DNA of 64,000 bases from contig JAFFSR010000307.1 in the NCBI GenBank assembly GCA_017163975.1, forward strand, positions 2,491,001 through 2,555,000, read 5' to 3'. Of the stretch, positions 22,969 to 35,073 are shown one piece after another. The translations under genes were made by a program, and so were the position numbers. The DNA comes from Anastatus disparis. Its lineage: Eukaryota; Arthropoda; Insecta; Hymenoptera; Eupelmidae. The stretch's first letter is position 1. Each line of letters starts with the position of its first letter. The notes beneath the pieces were generated by a model. The model was not told the origin of the DNA and did no database searches. It was given only the letters and a program-made list of their open reading frames with translations.

Positions 22969-23602
22969 TGATAACCTTTCTTGTATTTTGCCTGCGAGTC
23001 TCTGTAGGTCTTCTGCTTCTCATCAATGTAATGTTTCATTCATAAATGTTTTCCTGTCTTTCATCAATAATTTTTTTATAATTTCTCGAATATCTACAAT
23101 TTTGGCCTCAGATCTAACGATATTTAGCTTGACAATAAAGTTGAAGCTTACTTCTCTTTCATGCGATTTTTTTTAGTATGCTTCTTGAGAATAAATGGAC
23201 GTCATGGTGCCAGAAGTCAGGTGCTTCTTGACAGAGTTAGTTGTTAATATTATTGACAATATTGGATCCAGCTCGATTTACTATTTTTTACTATGTTTAT
23301 CGTAATTGTTTTTTATTACATATGCTTAAATATTATCACTTTTTAAGCTATACTTACATAGTTTAAAAATAATTCTTTATTTTGTTCACTTACTGATGTT
23401 TATGATATTGTTTTACACGTTTATTTCCTATATTGTTAAAACGTCGTCGTATATACCTGAATGCCAGACTAAATTATTCAAAGTCCAAGTCTTTCTTCCT
23501 GTAAGTATACCTAAATTACTTTGATTCGCTGTATTATTTGCCCATGGGCGTTTTTGTTACAGGAACTTGCAAACGAAAAATTGCAAGATATCTTTTTATA
23601 TA
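22969..23602. other. intergenic, nothing recognised
   Basis: No coding domain seen in any frame. Possibly eroded LINE sequence, but I cannot support that. Confidence 0.4.
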
Positions 23603-23606
23603 TTAA

Positions 23607-23988
23607 GAGCAGGCCGGATTCGCTGTCCTTGTCTAATTGGCATTTTTGTTATTTACTCAAGTTTTAATCGGTGTATCTTCAAATTAAAGGTCGAACGCAA
23701 TAGATATTATTATGAACATCTATGCACAAGAAAAAAAATATCTACCGGTTTGTTTTTGAGAAAAGTAAGTAACGCCAAAGTAAAAGTTTATATTTATAAT
23801 ATTTTCGCGTTACTTACTTTTCTCAAAAACAAACCGGTAGATATTTTTTTTCTTGTGCATAGATGTTCATAATAATAATATCTATTGCACTCGACCTTTA
23901 ATTTGAAGATATACCGATTAAAACTTGAGTAAATAACAAACAACTCAATTGTTACTCGGTCGGTATCAGGTTCTACTCCGGCCTACCG
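23607..23988. mobile_element. TTAA MITE, family A, copy 3
   Basis: 382 bp, flanked by TTAA (23603-23606, 23989-23992). It has the best-preserved hairpin of the family: the two arms around 23800 pair over about 120 bases each, including CAAACCGGTAGATA. Confidence 0.85.
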
Positions 23989-23992
23989 TTAA

Positions 23993-24265
23993 ATATTATT
24001 CGAAGCTTCTAGATTGCAAATTCATATTTATTCATTCTCTGCTACAAAGTTCGTGGCTAGCTTTGAACGTTAGGAAGTAAGGTTGGAAAACCTGATCGAA
24101 AATCGATTAAAGCACTCATATAGAACTGAAAAATGATTTTACATAATCTGGAATGAGTGTACTATTGTTATAACAGATTACTATGTTATCACCTATCGTC
24201 AGCTTTTAATTTTAATTTACAATTCACATCCCATTACCAATTGTTCATAACACATACATTACACT
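23993..24265. other. spacer, nothing recognised
   Basis: AT-rich sequence between the MITE and the PHD-finger relic. Confidence 0.4.
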
Positions 24266-24269
24266 ATGC

Positions 24270-24600
24270 CGCTCTGTTGTGTTTGCTGATACAGTTGTTT
24301 GTTCTGTTTGTGATGAAAATTTAAAACGAACTGAGCCTTCTCTTGAATGCAATATCTGTAAGTTGCCTTACCATACTTCTTGCTGTTTATCTCATTAATT
24401 TTTAAGTGAGTGTTTGATAATTTGCTGTGCAAAAAAGTGTATAAAACGGAAAAAGACCTTGATTCAAATTCTTGCTCCACAGAAGCTCAGGATATTGTTG
24501 CTGCCTGTCATCAGAGAACTGCGAAAAGAGGTCTACCTTCGCTAAATAATTCGCTTCAATCATAGTTGTCGTGACGATCTTATTCTGATTAATCTACACC
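24270..24600 (+). pseudogene. CR1 ORF1 relic with PHD-type finger
   Basis: A plus-strand frame around 24290-24390 reads VCSVCDENLKRTEPSLECN then ICKLPYHTSC. The spacing (C-x2-C, C-x2-C, x4-H-x2-C) matches the PHD finger of the ORF1 at 6726-7970. The reading is then broken by stops. The following 120 bp may be the eroded serine-rich linker. It could be the 5' piece of a separate CR1 copy. Confidence 0.55.
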
Positions 24601-24659
24601 ATCCTGTCTAGACTGCTTGATTATATCAGACGGTACTTCTACTCATCATTCGCATATTA

Positions 24660-24760
24660 ATGCCTTATTATTAGTGAATGCGGTGGGTGGGTGCGTATTT
24701 ACGTGTGCGTGTGTGGATGGGTGGGTGTGCGCATGCGTTTGTTTTTTACTTATGACGGGT
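24660..24760. repeat. GT/GGGT-rich simple repeat
   Basis: Irregular GTGTG and GGGTGGGT units, purine/pyrimidine alternating. Confidence 0.6.
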
Positions 24761-24780
24761 GCACATACACAAATACGTAT

Positions 24781-24985
24781 CTCTAAGGGTTAGAGCTTCG
24801 TTATAATCGATAAAAATATCGATATCGTATTGAAAAGCAATACGATATAAATACAATATAAATTCTGACAATATCAATATCAATACAATTATTACCCATA
24901 GGTTATTAGACAATATTATTGTATTGTCAATAATTTTATCTCAATATATTGAGAATATTGATCTTGACAAAAAAAATTCAAAAAC
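24781..24985. repeat. possible hAT-type MITE relic
   Basis: Dense ATATCGATAT, ACAATA and TATTGTC motifs resemble the subterminal repeats of the hAT at 10717-14336, and an AGGGTTAGAGCTTC segment loosely resembles its end. The boundaries are unclear. Confidence 0.3.
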
Positions 24986-24989
24986 TGGT

Positions 24990-26100
24990 ATAGCAGTCAG
25001 AGCCAAACTAAGAAATGTGGGATCCATAGACTGACATATGGTGAAGACCCATGTAATGAACAGGGAAATTTAAAAAATTTACTATAAATATTATTATTCA
25101 ATATCAACTCATTATTTTTATTTTAAATTCAATATTATAATTAATAAAAAAATAATTTATTACAAGAGTCAATGTTATAATTTCCTAAACATTTCATAAA
25201 TTTGTTTTTTTATTTGATATTTTTTAGGATCTTTAATTTTATAATTAAACTAAATTATATTTACAAAAAAAAATACATTGAAGAAATTTTCAGAAAAAAA
25301 TTAAGGAATCGTCAAAGCAAAAAGTCATATTGTGTACTATTATTACATTAGTTATATACGTAACTTGGGTCTCGACTATTAATTGTCGATTGAGCAATAG
25401 TAAAGCGCCTTTTGCGCCCTCGACCAACTACTACTCTAACGACAAACATTAGCTTTGCTCATATTCATCCTTCGTAAATTCAAATTACGTAAATAATTTT
25501 ATATCGCTGTAGGCTCAATTAGGAATTCTAAAAAAAATTCATTAAAAATTAATAAAAATACATACAACAGGTTTCACATTAAATTCAACATAGTAATACG
25601 TCCGATTGAATAATTCAATTAGAATCACTACAATATTTTTATTTACAGAAAATTTTTTTTATCAATTGAATAATTTTTATATGTTTCAACGTTTTAATAA
25701 ATTGTAACGTATTTTATTTTATCATAAGCGACAAACATATAATTAAATTATAAAAAATGCGAGAGAGCGTCCTTGACGTGTCTCGAACCCCGGGCCTCTT
25801 GCACGATAGATAAGTGTTCAAACGTTAAGCCATTTCCACCGATGCATTTTCATTTCTTTGGTAGCTTCATATTCTATAACTTGCATTCTTGCATTTTTCT
25901 ATATTCATTACTATATGACACCCGTAACAAAATAACATATTAATGTTTTTTTTAGAATTTCATGATAGTATGTCAAAATCAATTAATGTCACTCTTTTAT
26001 TTGTTTTTCATTTGTAAACATGAATCTTTAAGTTTTTCTCATCGCTGTGCGTATAACTCTGAATTATTTTATGGTTTAGGAAATGTCAAAGTCAGCTGTT
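24990..26100. other. intergenic; one tRNA-like stretch at 25757-25838
   Basis: AT-rich, no coding region. On the minus strand, 25757-25838 contains TGGCTTAACG (A-box-like) and GGGTTCGAGA (B-box-like) about 40 bases apart. I cannot form an acceptor stem, so this is at most a tRNA fossil or a SINE head. Confidence 0.35.
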
Positions 26101-26106
26101 AGCATA

Positions 26107-27263
26107 CACTCTAAACTCAAAAGAGTAAAAATTGGAAATAAAAAGTAAAAAAGTACAGTTTTTTCACTTATAAAAGAGTAAATTGAAGATGTTATCACTT
26201 GTAAAGTTAAAGATGACTTTATAATTTATAAAGATAAACTTAAGGTGTTAACTCTTTTTCTAAAAGTTAAAACGTATGTTTTTTACTTTATGAAAATCAA
26301 ATTATTTTAAAGATGCCTTTTCTCTTTTCATAAAGATGAGTATCTATATTTTTTACTTTACAAAGAGTAAAAAATTATGCTGCCTTTTCTAAAGAGTAAT
26401 TTTATATGTTTACTCTTACATTTATAACTTTGCAAAGAGTAAAATAATACCTCCATAATTAAAAAGAGTAATTTGATCAATATTTGCTTTCACAATATTT
26501 CTCAAAAGAGTAAATTCATCAATTTACTATTTTCGGGATGATAAAGTTACGTGACTGCTATAAGCATTAGAGATACGTATAATACTATGGGAATTTTTAT
26601 GTGCTTTAAAAGCTCTTCAGTATATGTAATAAAAAATTATGTATAAGTATCTTCGATACTTATAGTAGTCACGTGACTTAACATCTCGAAAATAGTAAAT
26701 TGATTAATTTACTCTTCTGAAGAATATCGTAAAAGCAAATATTGATCAAATTAATCTCATTAGCTATTAAGGTATTATTTTACTCTTTATAAAGCTATAA
26801 ATGTGCCTTTTATTATTTGGCAAAAGAGTAAACACATCAAATTACTCTTTAGAAAAGGCAGCATAACCTTTTACTCTTTGTAAAGTAAAGAACATAGATT
26901 CTAGTCTTTATGAAAATAGAAAAAGCATTATATTTACCTTTTAAAAAAATTTGATTTTTATAAAGTAAAAAGCAGACGTTTTAACTTTTAGAATAAGAGT
27001 AAACTTAAGTTTATCTTCATAAATTATAAAGTCCTCAAATTTTCCTCTACAAGTGATAAAATCTTCAATTTACTCTTTAATCGGGATTTAAAATAGACAG
27101 ATAGTGGGGAAAAATGGCGATGACGAGAGTTGAACTTGAGTAATGAAATTCGACTTTCTTCGGCACTATTTTTTTCCCACCTGTTCATTTGAAATCTCAA
27201 TAAGGGGAAAACTATACTTTTTTACTTTTTATTTCCAATTTTTACTCTTTTAAGTGTAGAGTG
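26107..27263. mobile_element. foldback element rich in GAGTAAA motifs
   Basis: Ends CACTCTAAACTCAAAAGAGT and the matching inverted end are flanked by TA (26105-26106, 27264-27265). The arms are about 470 bp (left) and 600 bp (right, with roughly 120 bp of extra sequence near 27085-27200). AAGAGTAAA or its complement recurs at short intervals along both arms. The loop lies around 26570-26660. No open frame. Confidence 0.75.
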
Positions 27264-27267
27264 TACG

Positions 27268-27513
27268 TGTTATACCTACATTCAATAAATACAAATATGT
27301 AGGTATATCCAATATTCACAGGTTCTTAAAAGGACGGAAAAGTAAAAAAAGGTATCTTATGAATGACGAAGAGATTTCTTTGTACTGTGTCTTTGTGACT
27401 GTCTTAAGGTTTTTACATTAGAAAGCTTTCGGCTTTTTTTACAGTTACGCTGCTAATGTCACCTATTACATATAAAGTGACATTTTTCCTATATTTTAAT
27501 ATACACTCTAACA
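27268..27513 (-). repeat. BEL/Pao 3' LTR with polypurine tract
   Basis: Read on the minus strand, GGTGGGAGGA (27514-27523) is a typical polypurine tract directly followed by TGTTAGAG. The LTR ends TATAACA at 27268. TGTTA/TAACA form the short terminal inversion. 246 bp long. No matching 5' LTR is present in the window. Confidence 0.65.
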
Positions 27514-28391
27514 TCCTCCCACCTTGAGGCTTTGACTCAATTATATCATAGATATATGTACTATTCATTTCCACTTTTAAGTTATAAACTTATTTACATT
27601 TAAAACAATCTGGCTTGTGTGATTTCGACCACTTCAAGTCGTTACAGGTTTTGGCAGTCCGATCTCCGATTCTGAAATTTCATTACAATTTATTTCATTC
27701 GAAGGTTCTATTTCACACAGTTTTTCATGTAACATGCACTCTTCATCAGAGTTTTTGTTCGTAATTTCGAGTGGATATACGCGTTAAATAGGGCGAGTTA
27801 GCTGTCCTTCTTTAGTTTTAAGTCTAGCAGCGCATACTTTATTATCTCGACCTATGAACAGCTGTTCGACTCTCACAAGAGGCCAATCAATTCTTTTTTA
27901 TGAGTCGTCGCCAATTAATACAACATCACCGATTTGAATGCTTCGTGATTCTTTTCTTTTACTATTATTTACGAGATGACTTAAGTATTTTTTACGAAAC
28001 TTTTTGCGTAAAAGTTCCATTAACTTCTGTTTATTTTTAAAACGTGTGTTCATATCAGTTTGTTCAAGAATATCGAGACCAGTATTTTCTATATCTTTGA
28101 TTCCATGTAAAAATATACTAGGCATGAGCGCTCGCAAATCGTTAGAATCTTCCGTTAAATAAGTTAGCGGTTGCAAATTGAGTGTCGCTTCAAAATCACA
28201 CAGTACAGTGTTTAATTTCTCGTAAGTAAGACACGCCCTACCTAATGTCTTTTTTAAATATTATAATATGAAAATTCCCACGAGTTGCTCCCACCATCTA
28301 CCTCACCACGCCGTGGAAGGTGGATTGAAACGCCATTCAATCCTTTTTGCACTACTATATTTCTGCACAGCACTCCAATTTATGACTTTAA

Positions 28392-28774
28392 GAGTGGGCC
28401 GGAGCAGTTTTGATTACCGACCGAAAAGTAAAAATGTTATTTTATCATAAATGAAATAATTATACTGTTTTAAAAAGAAATTGTTATCAAGCAATTTTTT
28501 ATACGTACATGATTGTAAAATAGATTTTTTTTTCATAAAATTCACCATATTTTAAACGAAAAGTAAGTAACCGTACTTAGAGTTTAATAAAAAGCTGTAG
28601 TATAAAATTTTTAATTTTTTTATATTTTCTTCAATTATTTTTGGCGAGCGCAATAGAGAAATTAATTTCGTGAATGTATTTAAAATTTTAATGCAATCCA
28701 TTACGTATAGTGGGAGAAAATTAAACAACGGATTTTACATTCTCAGTCGGTATCGAATCTGCTCCGGCCTGCTC
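28392..28774. mobile_element. TTAA MITE, family B, copy 3, inside the BEL integrase
   Basis: Left flank TTAA (28388-28391). The right flank reads TCAA (28775-28778), probably a mutated TTAA. It has the same ends (TGGGCCGGAGCAG / CTGCTCCGGCCTGCTC) and core as the copies at 22203, 22582 and 40155, in reverse orientation. Confidence 0.8.
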
Positions 28775-30341
28775 TCAAACGCATTTTCTGCTCCTATAAA
28801 ATTTGTTCCGTTGTTGCTATATATGGTAGTCGGCCTACCTCTGCGACCAATGAAGCGACGTATGTACTGCTTGGTATATAGCACACGTGTACAAAAAAAT
28901 CCAACTTTTTTGATTATTGCGTAAAAATAGCAGACCTTCGAAATCAACTACCGTAACTTCAAAAACTGTAGCGTCTTCAACGCGATTTAAAGGTAAAGGA
29001 GGGGGTTCTATATTTAAATGTTTACACTCATACCTTTTACAAATAACACACTTTGAAATCACAGATCGTACTGTTTTACGCATGTAAAATCCAAAATCTT
29101 TCTCTCAAATATGCCGTAGTCATTTGTACACCTGCATGACATGGTTTTTCATGTGTCTCCCGAATAATCATTTCTACGATATTATTTTTACAATCTAAAA
29201 TTATAAGACACAGTAAAGAAAAATTATCATTTCTTTCAAAAATTTTTGTTTTTATGCGTAATAATTCGTCAGAGTGTACAAACATCTGTAAATTCTTGAA
29301 TTAGGATCTTGGTCTAATAAAAACATTTCATCTTGACATACTTTTAAAATTTTTTTCTTCGTCTGTTGCATTTTTTTGTATAAAATTCCCTTTTTTAGCT
29401 CATCGCGTTTTTTATTTTTCAATAAAAATTCTTCTAATTTGTACATAATAGTTAAAAATCTAATAAGTTCGACAAAAGTAAAAAACCTACTGACAATGCC
29501 GTAATCTATTGTATTAGTCTTATTGATCAATGAGATTTGAGCTGCCTTTTTAAGCTCACAGTTTACTTCGTTCAGGTCGATTCATCAGAAATATTAGGTC
29601 AGCGATCTGGCGGTTCGTATAGCCAAGCGGGGCCTTCCCACCAACGTGATGCTAATAGCAGCTTAGCTTGGCAGCCGCGAGAAGGTAAGTCTGCGAGATT
29701 GAGTTTCCCTGGTATATACCGCCACATACCTCTTTTAGACAACTCTCTGATCTTCCGGATATCGGCTAACACTCTAATATTATTTTCACGGAATCGAATT
29801 AAAGAAGCTGGAATCATTTCAATAAGGTTGGGGCCTTTCTCTAAACATTCATTTAAAGAAGGAAATCATTCCTCACTGGCCGACGTGTCAAATACGGGTC
29901 TGTGTGGTAGATAATGGGCCATAAGTTTAAACTCACTTTCAGGTACATACTCTATAATACCCTCTTTTAACCATTCATCAAAAATTCTATCATATTTATT
30001 ATAAAGCTCATTATTATTTAATTTATTTATCGTATTATTCAAACTTTTACACCAACCCTACCCCAGCCAATAAATATAATGATATATTTATAAAAAAAAT
30101 ACTAAAAGATAGTATTAAATTAACTCCATCCCCTGATTTTAATTATTTAATCAGCTCTAATTTAATTATTAATGAAAAAAAATAATGATTTTCTAAAACC
30201 TATGAATCTTCATATCTCTGGAAATAAGGACTTTTATAATGCAATTATAACATTAAGAAATTGCTTCAACGTTAAAATTAATAGCTCTGCGTCAATATCT
30301 TAGAAAACCTTTATAATTAATTAAATACAACATAAAATGGT

Positions 30342-30836
30342 CAGTCTGTCTAGCGGCCCCATTTTCGCGTGCGCGAAAGATGACGCGGATCCCCCCTTCA
30401 GACTCAAAAGCAATGCCCCTTTTTCGCGTGCCAAAAAATAAAAATTTTCGCGTCTTTTTGAGAATCTTTTTAAGCCTTTTTCATGTAACTTTTAATTAAA
30501 GAAATAATTTATGTTACGTTCAAAACCAATAAACCAAGTTCCCCTCAGGGAGGTATTTGGGTCTTTAGGTTATTGGATTTTTATTTAACTAAAAAAATAA
30601 TTTTAATAATTTAAAACTAATAACCCTAAGACCCAAGTACCTCATAGAGGGGTATTTGGGTTATTGGTTTTAAATTTAAAACTAAATTATTTCTTTAGTT
30701 AAAAGCTGTGCCAAAAAGATTGGGAATATTCTCAAAGAGACGCAAAAAAGAAGCAGTGCTTTTTAGTCTAGAGGGTAAATTCGCGTCTTTCGCATCATCT
30801 TTCGCGTGCGCGAAAATGGGGCTGCTGGACGAACTG
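30342..30836. mobile_element. nested element with CG-rich inverted ends
   Basis: Ends CAGTCTGTCTAGCGGCCCCA and the matching inverted end. Inside, a second palindrome repeats TTTCGCGTGCGCGAAA, and a CCCAAATACC/GGTATTTGGG pair sits near the middle. These CpG-rich segments stand out against the AT-rich surroundings. Confidence 0.65.
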
Positions 30837-31048
30837 TTATTTATATTATTAGCTGATTTTACCTAACCTCCAATTTTGTTATATTCTCTCTCTCGCTTTT
30901 CGTATCTCTCTCTATTGAATTAATTTGAAATTTTGCATCGTCAACAAAGTTGCGCATGCGCAATGTACATTAATAATTATTAAAAACCTTTTATATTGTA
31001 TTTAATTAATTATAAAGTTTTCCTGAGATATTAACGCAGAGCTATTAA

Positions 31049-31187
31049 CCTTTAGAGGACCGGAAAACCACTATAGTGGCGTGACCCCTGATCGACCTTT
31101 ACCCCAAAGTCAATTAGTGATATCAGATACCTTTTTGGACCACTTTCTTAGAGCGATCACAAATCTCAAATACCGGTCCTCTAAAGG
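31049..31187. mobile_element. 139-bp TTAA element with canonical piggyBac-like ends
   Basis: CCTTTAGAGGACCGG at the left and its exact inverse at the right, flanked by TTAA (31045-31048, 31188-31191). The CCYT start and TTAA target are the piggyBac signature. It is unrelated in sequence to families A-C. Confidence 0.8.
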
Positions 31188-31489
31188 TTAATTTTAACGT
31201 TGGAGCAATTTTTTAATGTTATGATTGAATTAAAAAAGTCTTTATTTCCAGAGGTATGAAGATACACAGATTTTAGAAAATCATTGATTTTTTTCATTAA
31301 TAATTAAACTGGAGCTGATTAAATAATTAACACTAGGGGATGGATCTAATTAAATACTACCTTCCAGTATTTTTTTTATAAATATATCATTATATTTATA
31401 GGCTGGGATAGGATTGGTCATTAATATTTCAATGCCAAATTCACGAGTAAACGGTACGTTATACCGAGTTCTTTCATTACAGTAGGAAA

Positions 31490-31694
31490 ATTTGTAATAT
31501 TGAACTTGAGTGCGGACAACTTACAGAATTTACCAAAACACTGTACATAAGTTATAAACAATTTTTCGGTATATAGTATTTTGAAGTTGTTTAACAAAAA
31601 TTATTAGTCATTATAATTATTTAAATTACGAATCTAAAAAGATATCAATAAAATAATAAAAGCAAAAATTGTGTCCAGCAGCTCCAACATCCCA
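31490..31694. mobile_element. TTAA MITE, family C, truncated and diverged copy
   Basis: Shares TGCGGACAAC, GTTATAA, GATATCAATAAAATAA and the end CAGCTCCAACATCCCA, followed by TTAA (31695-31698). The 5' half is missing. Confidence 0.6.
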
Positions 31695-31698
31695 TTAA

Positions 31699-32098
31699 GG
31701 ATATGTTTTTAGGTACCAAAATATGAGTAAAGTGATATGATCTAACGCTTCAAAAAACTGAAGTTATAGTCGTTTATAGTCTTATTTAAAAAAAAGTATA
31801 GAATAGAGCTCCTAATTAAAGTGTAAATAATTCAGTCTAAAAATGTCTCTAATGAATTAGTAAGAATTAAAATGGAAGTAGAAGAAGCAAGCTTTTATTT
31901 TTTTTTTCAGAATTGAGAAATAGTAATTGAACCAAAGTTTTGCTTGTTTGAAGTTGAGCAGCAAGAAAGTACTAGCAATCAATTTTCTTCAAAATTTACA
32001 TGATTTTTCGTACTCTCTTGCTGCTGGACTTTAAACAAGCATAACTTTAGTTTTATTTATTGTTTCTCAATTCTGAAAACAGAAATATATGTATGTAT
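31699..32098. other. spacer with a small inverted repeat
   Basis: About 31910-32075 is an imperfect hairpin (TTTCAGAATTGAGAAA against TTTCTCAATTCTGAAA). No gene. Confidence 0.5.
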
Positions 32099-32106
32099 AT
32101 ATATAT

Positions 32107-33135
32107 TAGGGTGTCCCTTATTTCTCAAACTCAAAAAGTTCATTCTCCAGAAGTTTAGGTGAGTTATTTGTCATAAAAAAACAAGATCCCAATCGCTAAT
32201 TACCCTCAGGAAAGGGTCCTAACCCTGCCTGTAATCAAAAATGGCTTTTTTTGCCATTTTTAGGAGATATTTTCTTCAAAAGTTATTTTAGGCCATTAGA
32301 ATTTATTTTCCCGCATCAGATTCAGATGAAATTTCAATATTTATATATAAAAAGCTGAAAAAAATTTCTAGGTCAATAAAATAAGCTAATAAAAAAAATC
32401 ATGAACCCAAAACCCAAGAAAATTCTCCGAAAAATTACATTTTTTTTTACATAAATTCATTTATCAGTATTTAATTCTATCGACGGACCTTTTATCAACA
32501 TTTTATCTAAAAGTTGACCTCATAACCTTTATTTTCTTTTTTTATACGTCCATTTTCGTCCACCGGGAGCTGAGATATAACACTTTTAAAATCGATCAAA
32601 AAAGCTAATTTTCAAATCCGTCAACAAGGATTCACGAATTTCAAGATATTGAGGTATAAACTTGCATTAGTTAACTTCTCTGCAACATTCATTCAGTAGC
32701 AGAGATCAACACCTTCATTTGCTATTTTCAAACGTCTTCCCAAACCTTTTTGGATCCGAGATACAGATGTTATTAATTAATGTGAAAAATGAGGTATCAA
32801 ATTTGTGAACTGGGGTCATTCCTTAATGGTTTCACTCTTCTAAATTCCAACTTCAAAAACAGCCTTGATTTTAAAGCTACTAATATGAAAAACTTTGATT
32901 CATGCACTCAATAAATTATGTAAACTGTGAATCTTATGTATGCCGCTATCGAATTTTGCCGAAAACAATTAAGATATGCTAATTGGAAGACCTAAACAGA
33001 AAATGCTGTATCTCGACTTTAGTACCCTAAGAATTTAATTAGTAACATTCACAGGGATTTTCTCTAGAATATAAGTTATAATGATTTATAATAATTTGTA
33101 CACAAGTGGGGCATCGAGCACTGCATTGATGAATC
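32107..33135. repeat. left terminal inverted repeat of the 10.4-kb element
   Basis: Pairs with 41457-42488 over the whole length with scattered single-base differences, ending inside GCATCGAGCACTGC. It contains no open frame of note. Confidence 0.85.
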
Positions 33136-33263
33136 AGATCATTGATAAAAAGTTATTTGAATAGGTTTATCGAGTTTCATGTATAATTTTCATTTTAATC
33201 TTATAAATAAATAATAAACTTAATCGATTCTGTAATATACTAAAATGATTCTCCTAACCTAGC

Positions 33264-33361
33264 TCTAGTGCAGATAAGTCATTATATTTGTTCAAATAAT
33301 TAAATTGAAAATATATTAATAAACAAAATAAACCAAAAATTACTTGCAGCAGCTCCGACAT
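33264..33361. mobile_element. TTAA MITE, family C, 3' fragment
   Basis: Only the last 100 bases of the family (AAGTCATTATATTTGTT to CAGCTCCGACATCCC) remain, followed by TTTAAA. Confidence 0.5.
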
Positions 33362-33369
33362 CCCTTTAA

Positions 33370-34045
33370 AGGGAGTAGCCACAAATAGGCCGTGTTGCTT
33401 CGTGTGTGTTGTCATCTTTTAGAAATGAGTTTAACATCTTTTATATTCAGACTTTATGAATGTGACCGTTGCAAAGAGAGCATCGAGTCTGAATTTAAAA
33501 GATGTCTAACTCATTTTTAAAAGATGACGATACGACATTACACACACTAAATAGACATCCGGACGTTACTCGCCACGTAGGTATGGCTGTGGCGACGCTC
33601 GTACTGTCAGCCTATATGGTGCCGACCGGCGCTTGAGTGGCGCCAATTTTACGCACTGTACGTACTGTGCTAACCTACATCGCAAGAGGACGTTGCAGCA
33701 CTTTCATGGTACAGGCTCAAACTCGCACGACACCGATTCTACGAATTGTACGGACTGCAAGGCTCGAATTCATAATCGTGACTTGAGTATTGAGTGTCAC
33801 TTGGAACTTAAGTATCGTTACTTGAGTATCAGCTGTTACCTCAATGTCGGTAAAGATGCAATACTCAATTGAAGTAACAGCTAATACTCAAGTAACGATA
33901 CTTAAGTTACAAGTGATACCCAATACTCAAGTTACGACTATGAATTCGAGCCTAAATTTTGGCGTAACTACAGACAGGTGCCTGTAACAGCGCCGATGTC
34001 TTTTCAGTGCACGAAACGACACGGTCTATTTGCCACGGCTATTTC
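33370..34045. mobile_element. TTAA-flanked foldback, about 676 bp
   Basis: Flanked by TTAA (33366-33369, 34046-34049). The ends contain AGTAGCCACAAATAGGCCGTG facing CACGGTCTATTTGCCACGGCTA. Two inner hairpins are clear: 33395-33550 (ATGAGTTTAACATCTTTT arms) and 33760-33955 (GGCTCGAATTCATAATCGT arms). It is more GC-rich than its surroundings. A 79-codon open frame at 33633 follows the repeats and is not a gene. Confidence 0.65.
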
Positions 34046-34372
34046 TTAACAAATAGATAATTTTGTTCGTTAGAAAAAATTTTTTTTATAAAAACAATAA
34101 ATAGATAATTAATGATTAGTTCGGAAAATGAAGGCGATACGCGCACATAAAGCACCGATAAATGGCATTAGCACAATTTTAAAAATAACTTATTTTTTTA
34201 TAGAATAAGTAGAAAAATAAAAACTATACGTTTAGTTCCCATAATGTTTTATTAAAGCTTGAATTCATAGACCCAGAGGGGCTGCTCTAGAAAATTGCAC
34301 AACTCTGTAACACAGAGACAGAAGATATGAAATCAATGTGCTAAACAAAGATAGAATATATCGATACACTAA

Positions 34373-35070
34373 GGGTGAAATCAGATGGTACGGAAATAAG
34401 GATACGGAACGTCACAAAACATCAATTCCGTATCCTTTAATTCCGTCAAATTTTTTCCCTATAGTCACATGGTGCGGAATTCAGCTGAAAAACTGTTAAA
34501 AATAACCTAAAAATGTGCCGGCGAATTTCAAATTAACAACAAAAATGTTAAAAAAGTTAGGAATAATAAAAAAATGTTATTGTAATGAGATTATTTTCTT
34601 GTAAAAATACAATATATTTTGTTATAACAACCAAATATTTTAATTAACATCATAATTTTTTAATTATAATATTGCTAATTGACGTCACAGAACTTATATT
34701 CCGCACCATGTGACCATAGGGAGAAAAATTTGACGGAATAACAGAAGCGTCATAGACTTTTTAAAATTAAAACGAAAGTTTTTTTGTTAATACTTACTCC
34801 AGAATACTCTCCATCTTCACTCATTGACATATTTACTTCAAAACTGTTTTTACTATACTTATTTAACTTCCTTTCAATAATTTTTTATTTTTTATTATTA
34901 ACTATCAGTATACATAACCTAGCTTATAAAGTAAATAACAATACAATCAATATGACGTTGCTTATTTGACGTCGCCTTTACTCCGTTTCAGTTTTGACGG
35001 AATTAAAGGATACGGAATTGATGTTTTGTGACGTTCCGTATCCTTATTTCCGTACCATCTGATTTCACCC
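34373..35070. mobile_element. PIF/Harbinger-type MITE, 698 bp
   Basis: Inverted ends GGGTGAAATCAGATGGTACG with TAA on both sides (34370-34372, 35071-35073), the 3-bp target typical of PIF/Harbinger. A second inverted pair inside (CACATGGTGCGGAAT facing ATTCCGCACCATGTG, about 34447-34733) may be a nested or compound copy. No transposase. Confidence 0.75.
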
Positions 35071-35073
35071 TAA

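Larger units (their letters stand above)
30051..31418. mobile_element. foldback inserted in BEL pol, itself carrying two elements
   Basis: Outer arms ACCAACCCTACCCCAGCC and the inverted ACCAATCCTATCCCAGCC are followed inward by about 290 bp of matching inverted sequence on each side. The centre is interrupted by two further inverted-repeat elements (30342-30836 and 31049-31187). No coding sequence. Confidence 0.75.
27268..31490 (-). mobile_element. BEL/Pao-type LTR retrotransposon, internally deleted and disrupted
   Basis: A minus-strand relic holding parts of pol and one 3' LTR. It is interrupted by a TTAA MITE (28392-28774) and a foldback (30051-31418). The 5' LTR and gag are not seen. The left edge touches the neighbouring foldback. 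Confidence 0.8.
27640..31490 (-). pseudogene. BEL/Pao pol relic (RT edge, RNase H end, integrase, DUF5641)
   Basis: Pieces appear in the expected order along the minus strand. Pre-RT sequence lies at about 31420-31490 and, beyond the foldback, 29900-30045 (EWLKEGIIEYVPES; HYLPHRPVFDTSA). A jump to the RNase H tail follows at 29600-29820 (WRYIPGKLNLADLPSRGC; WWEGPAWL), which shows that most of the RT palm is deleted. Then come the HHCC zinc site (CHAGV ... CVIC) at 28990-29160, the integrase core (NGTNFIGAEN) ending at the MITE, the WWGRWWEQLVG block past it, and the DUF5641 region (LTPSIFLHG-like; IGDVVLIGDDS) near 27900-28170. Many frameshifts. Confidence 0.8.

Noticed and set aside
25757..25838. 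tRNA gene on the minus strand
   Set aside because: A- and B-box-like motifs are present, but no acceptor stem or convincing anticodon arm can be formed.
29537..29914. 125-codon plus-strand frame
   Set aside because: Antisense shadow of the BEL pol RNase H region, which has recognisable motifs on the minus strand.
33633..33872. 79-codon open frame with Cys/His pairs (CTYCANLH, CTDCKARIH)
   Set aside because: Looks like a zinc finger at first, but lies in a TTAA foldback, and the CxxC spacing comes from a short DNA repeat (ACNNANTGTACG). No family match.
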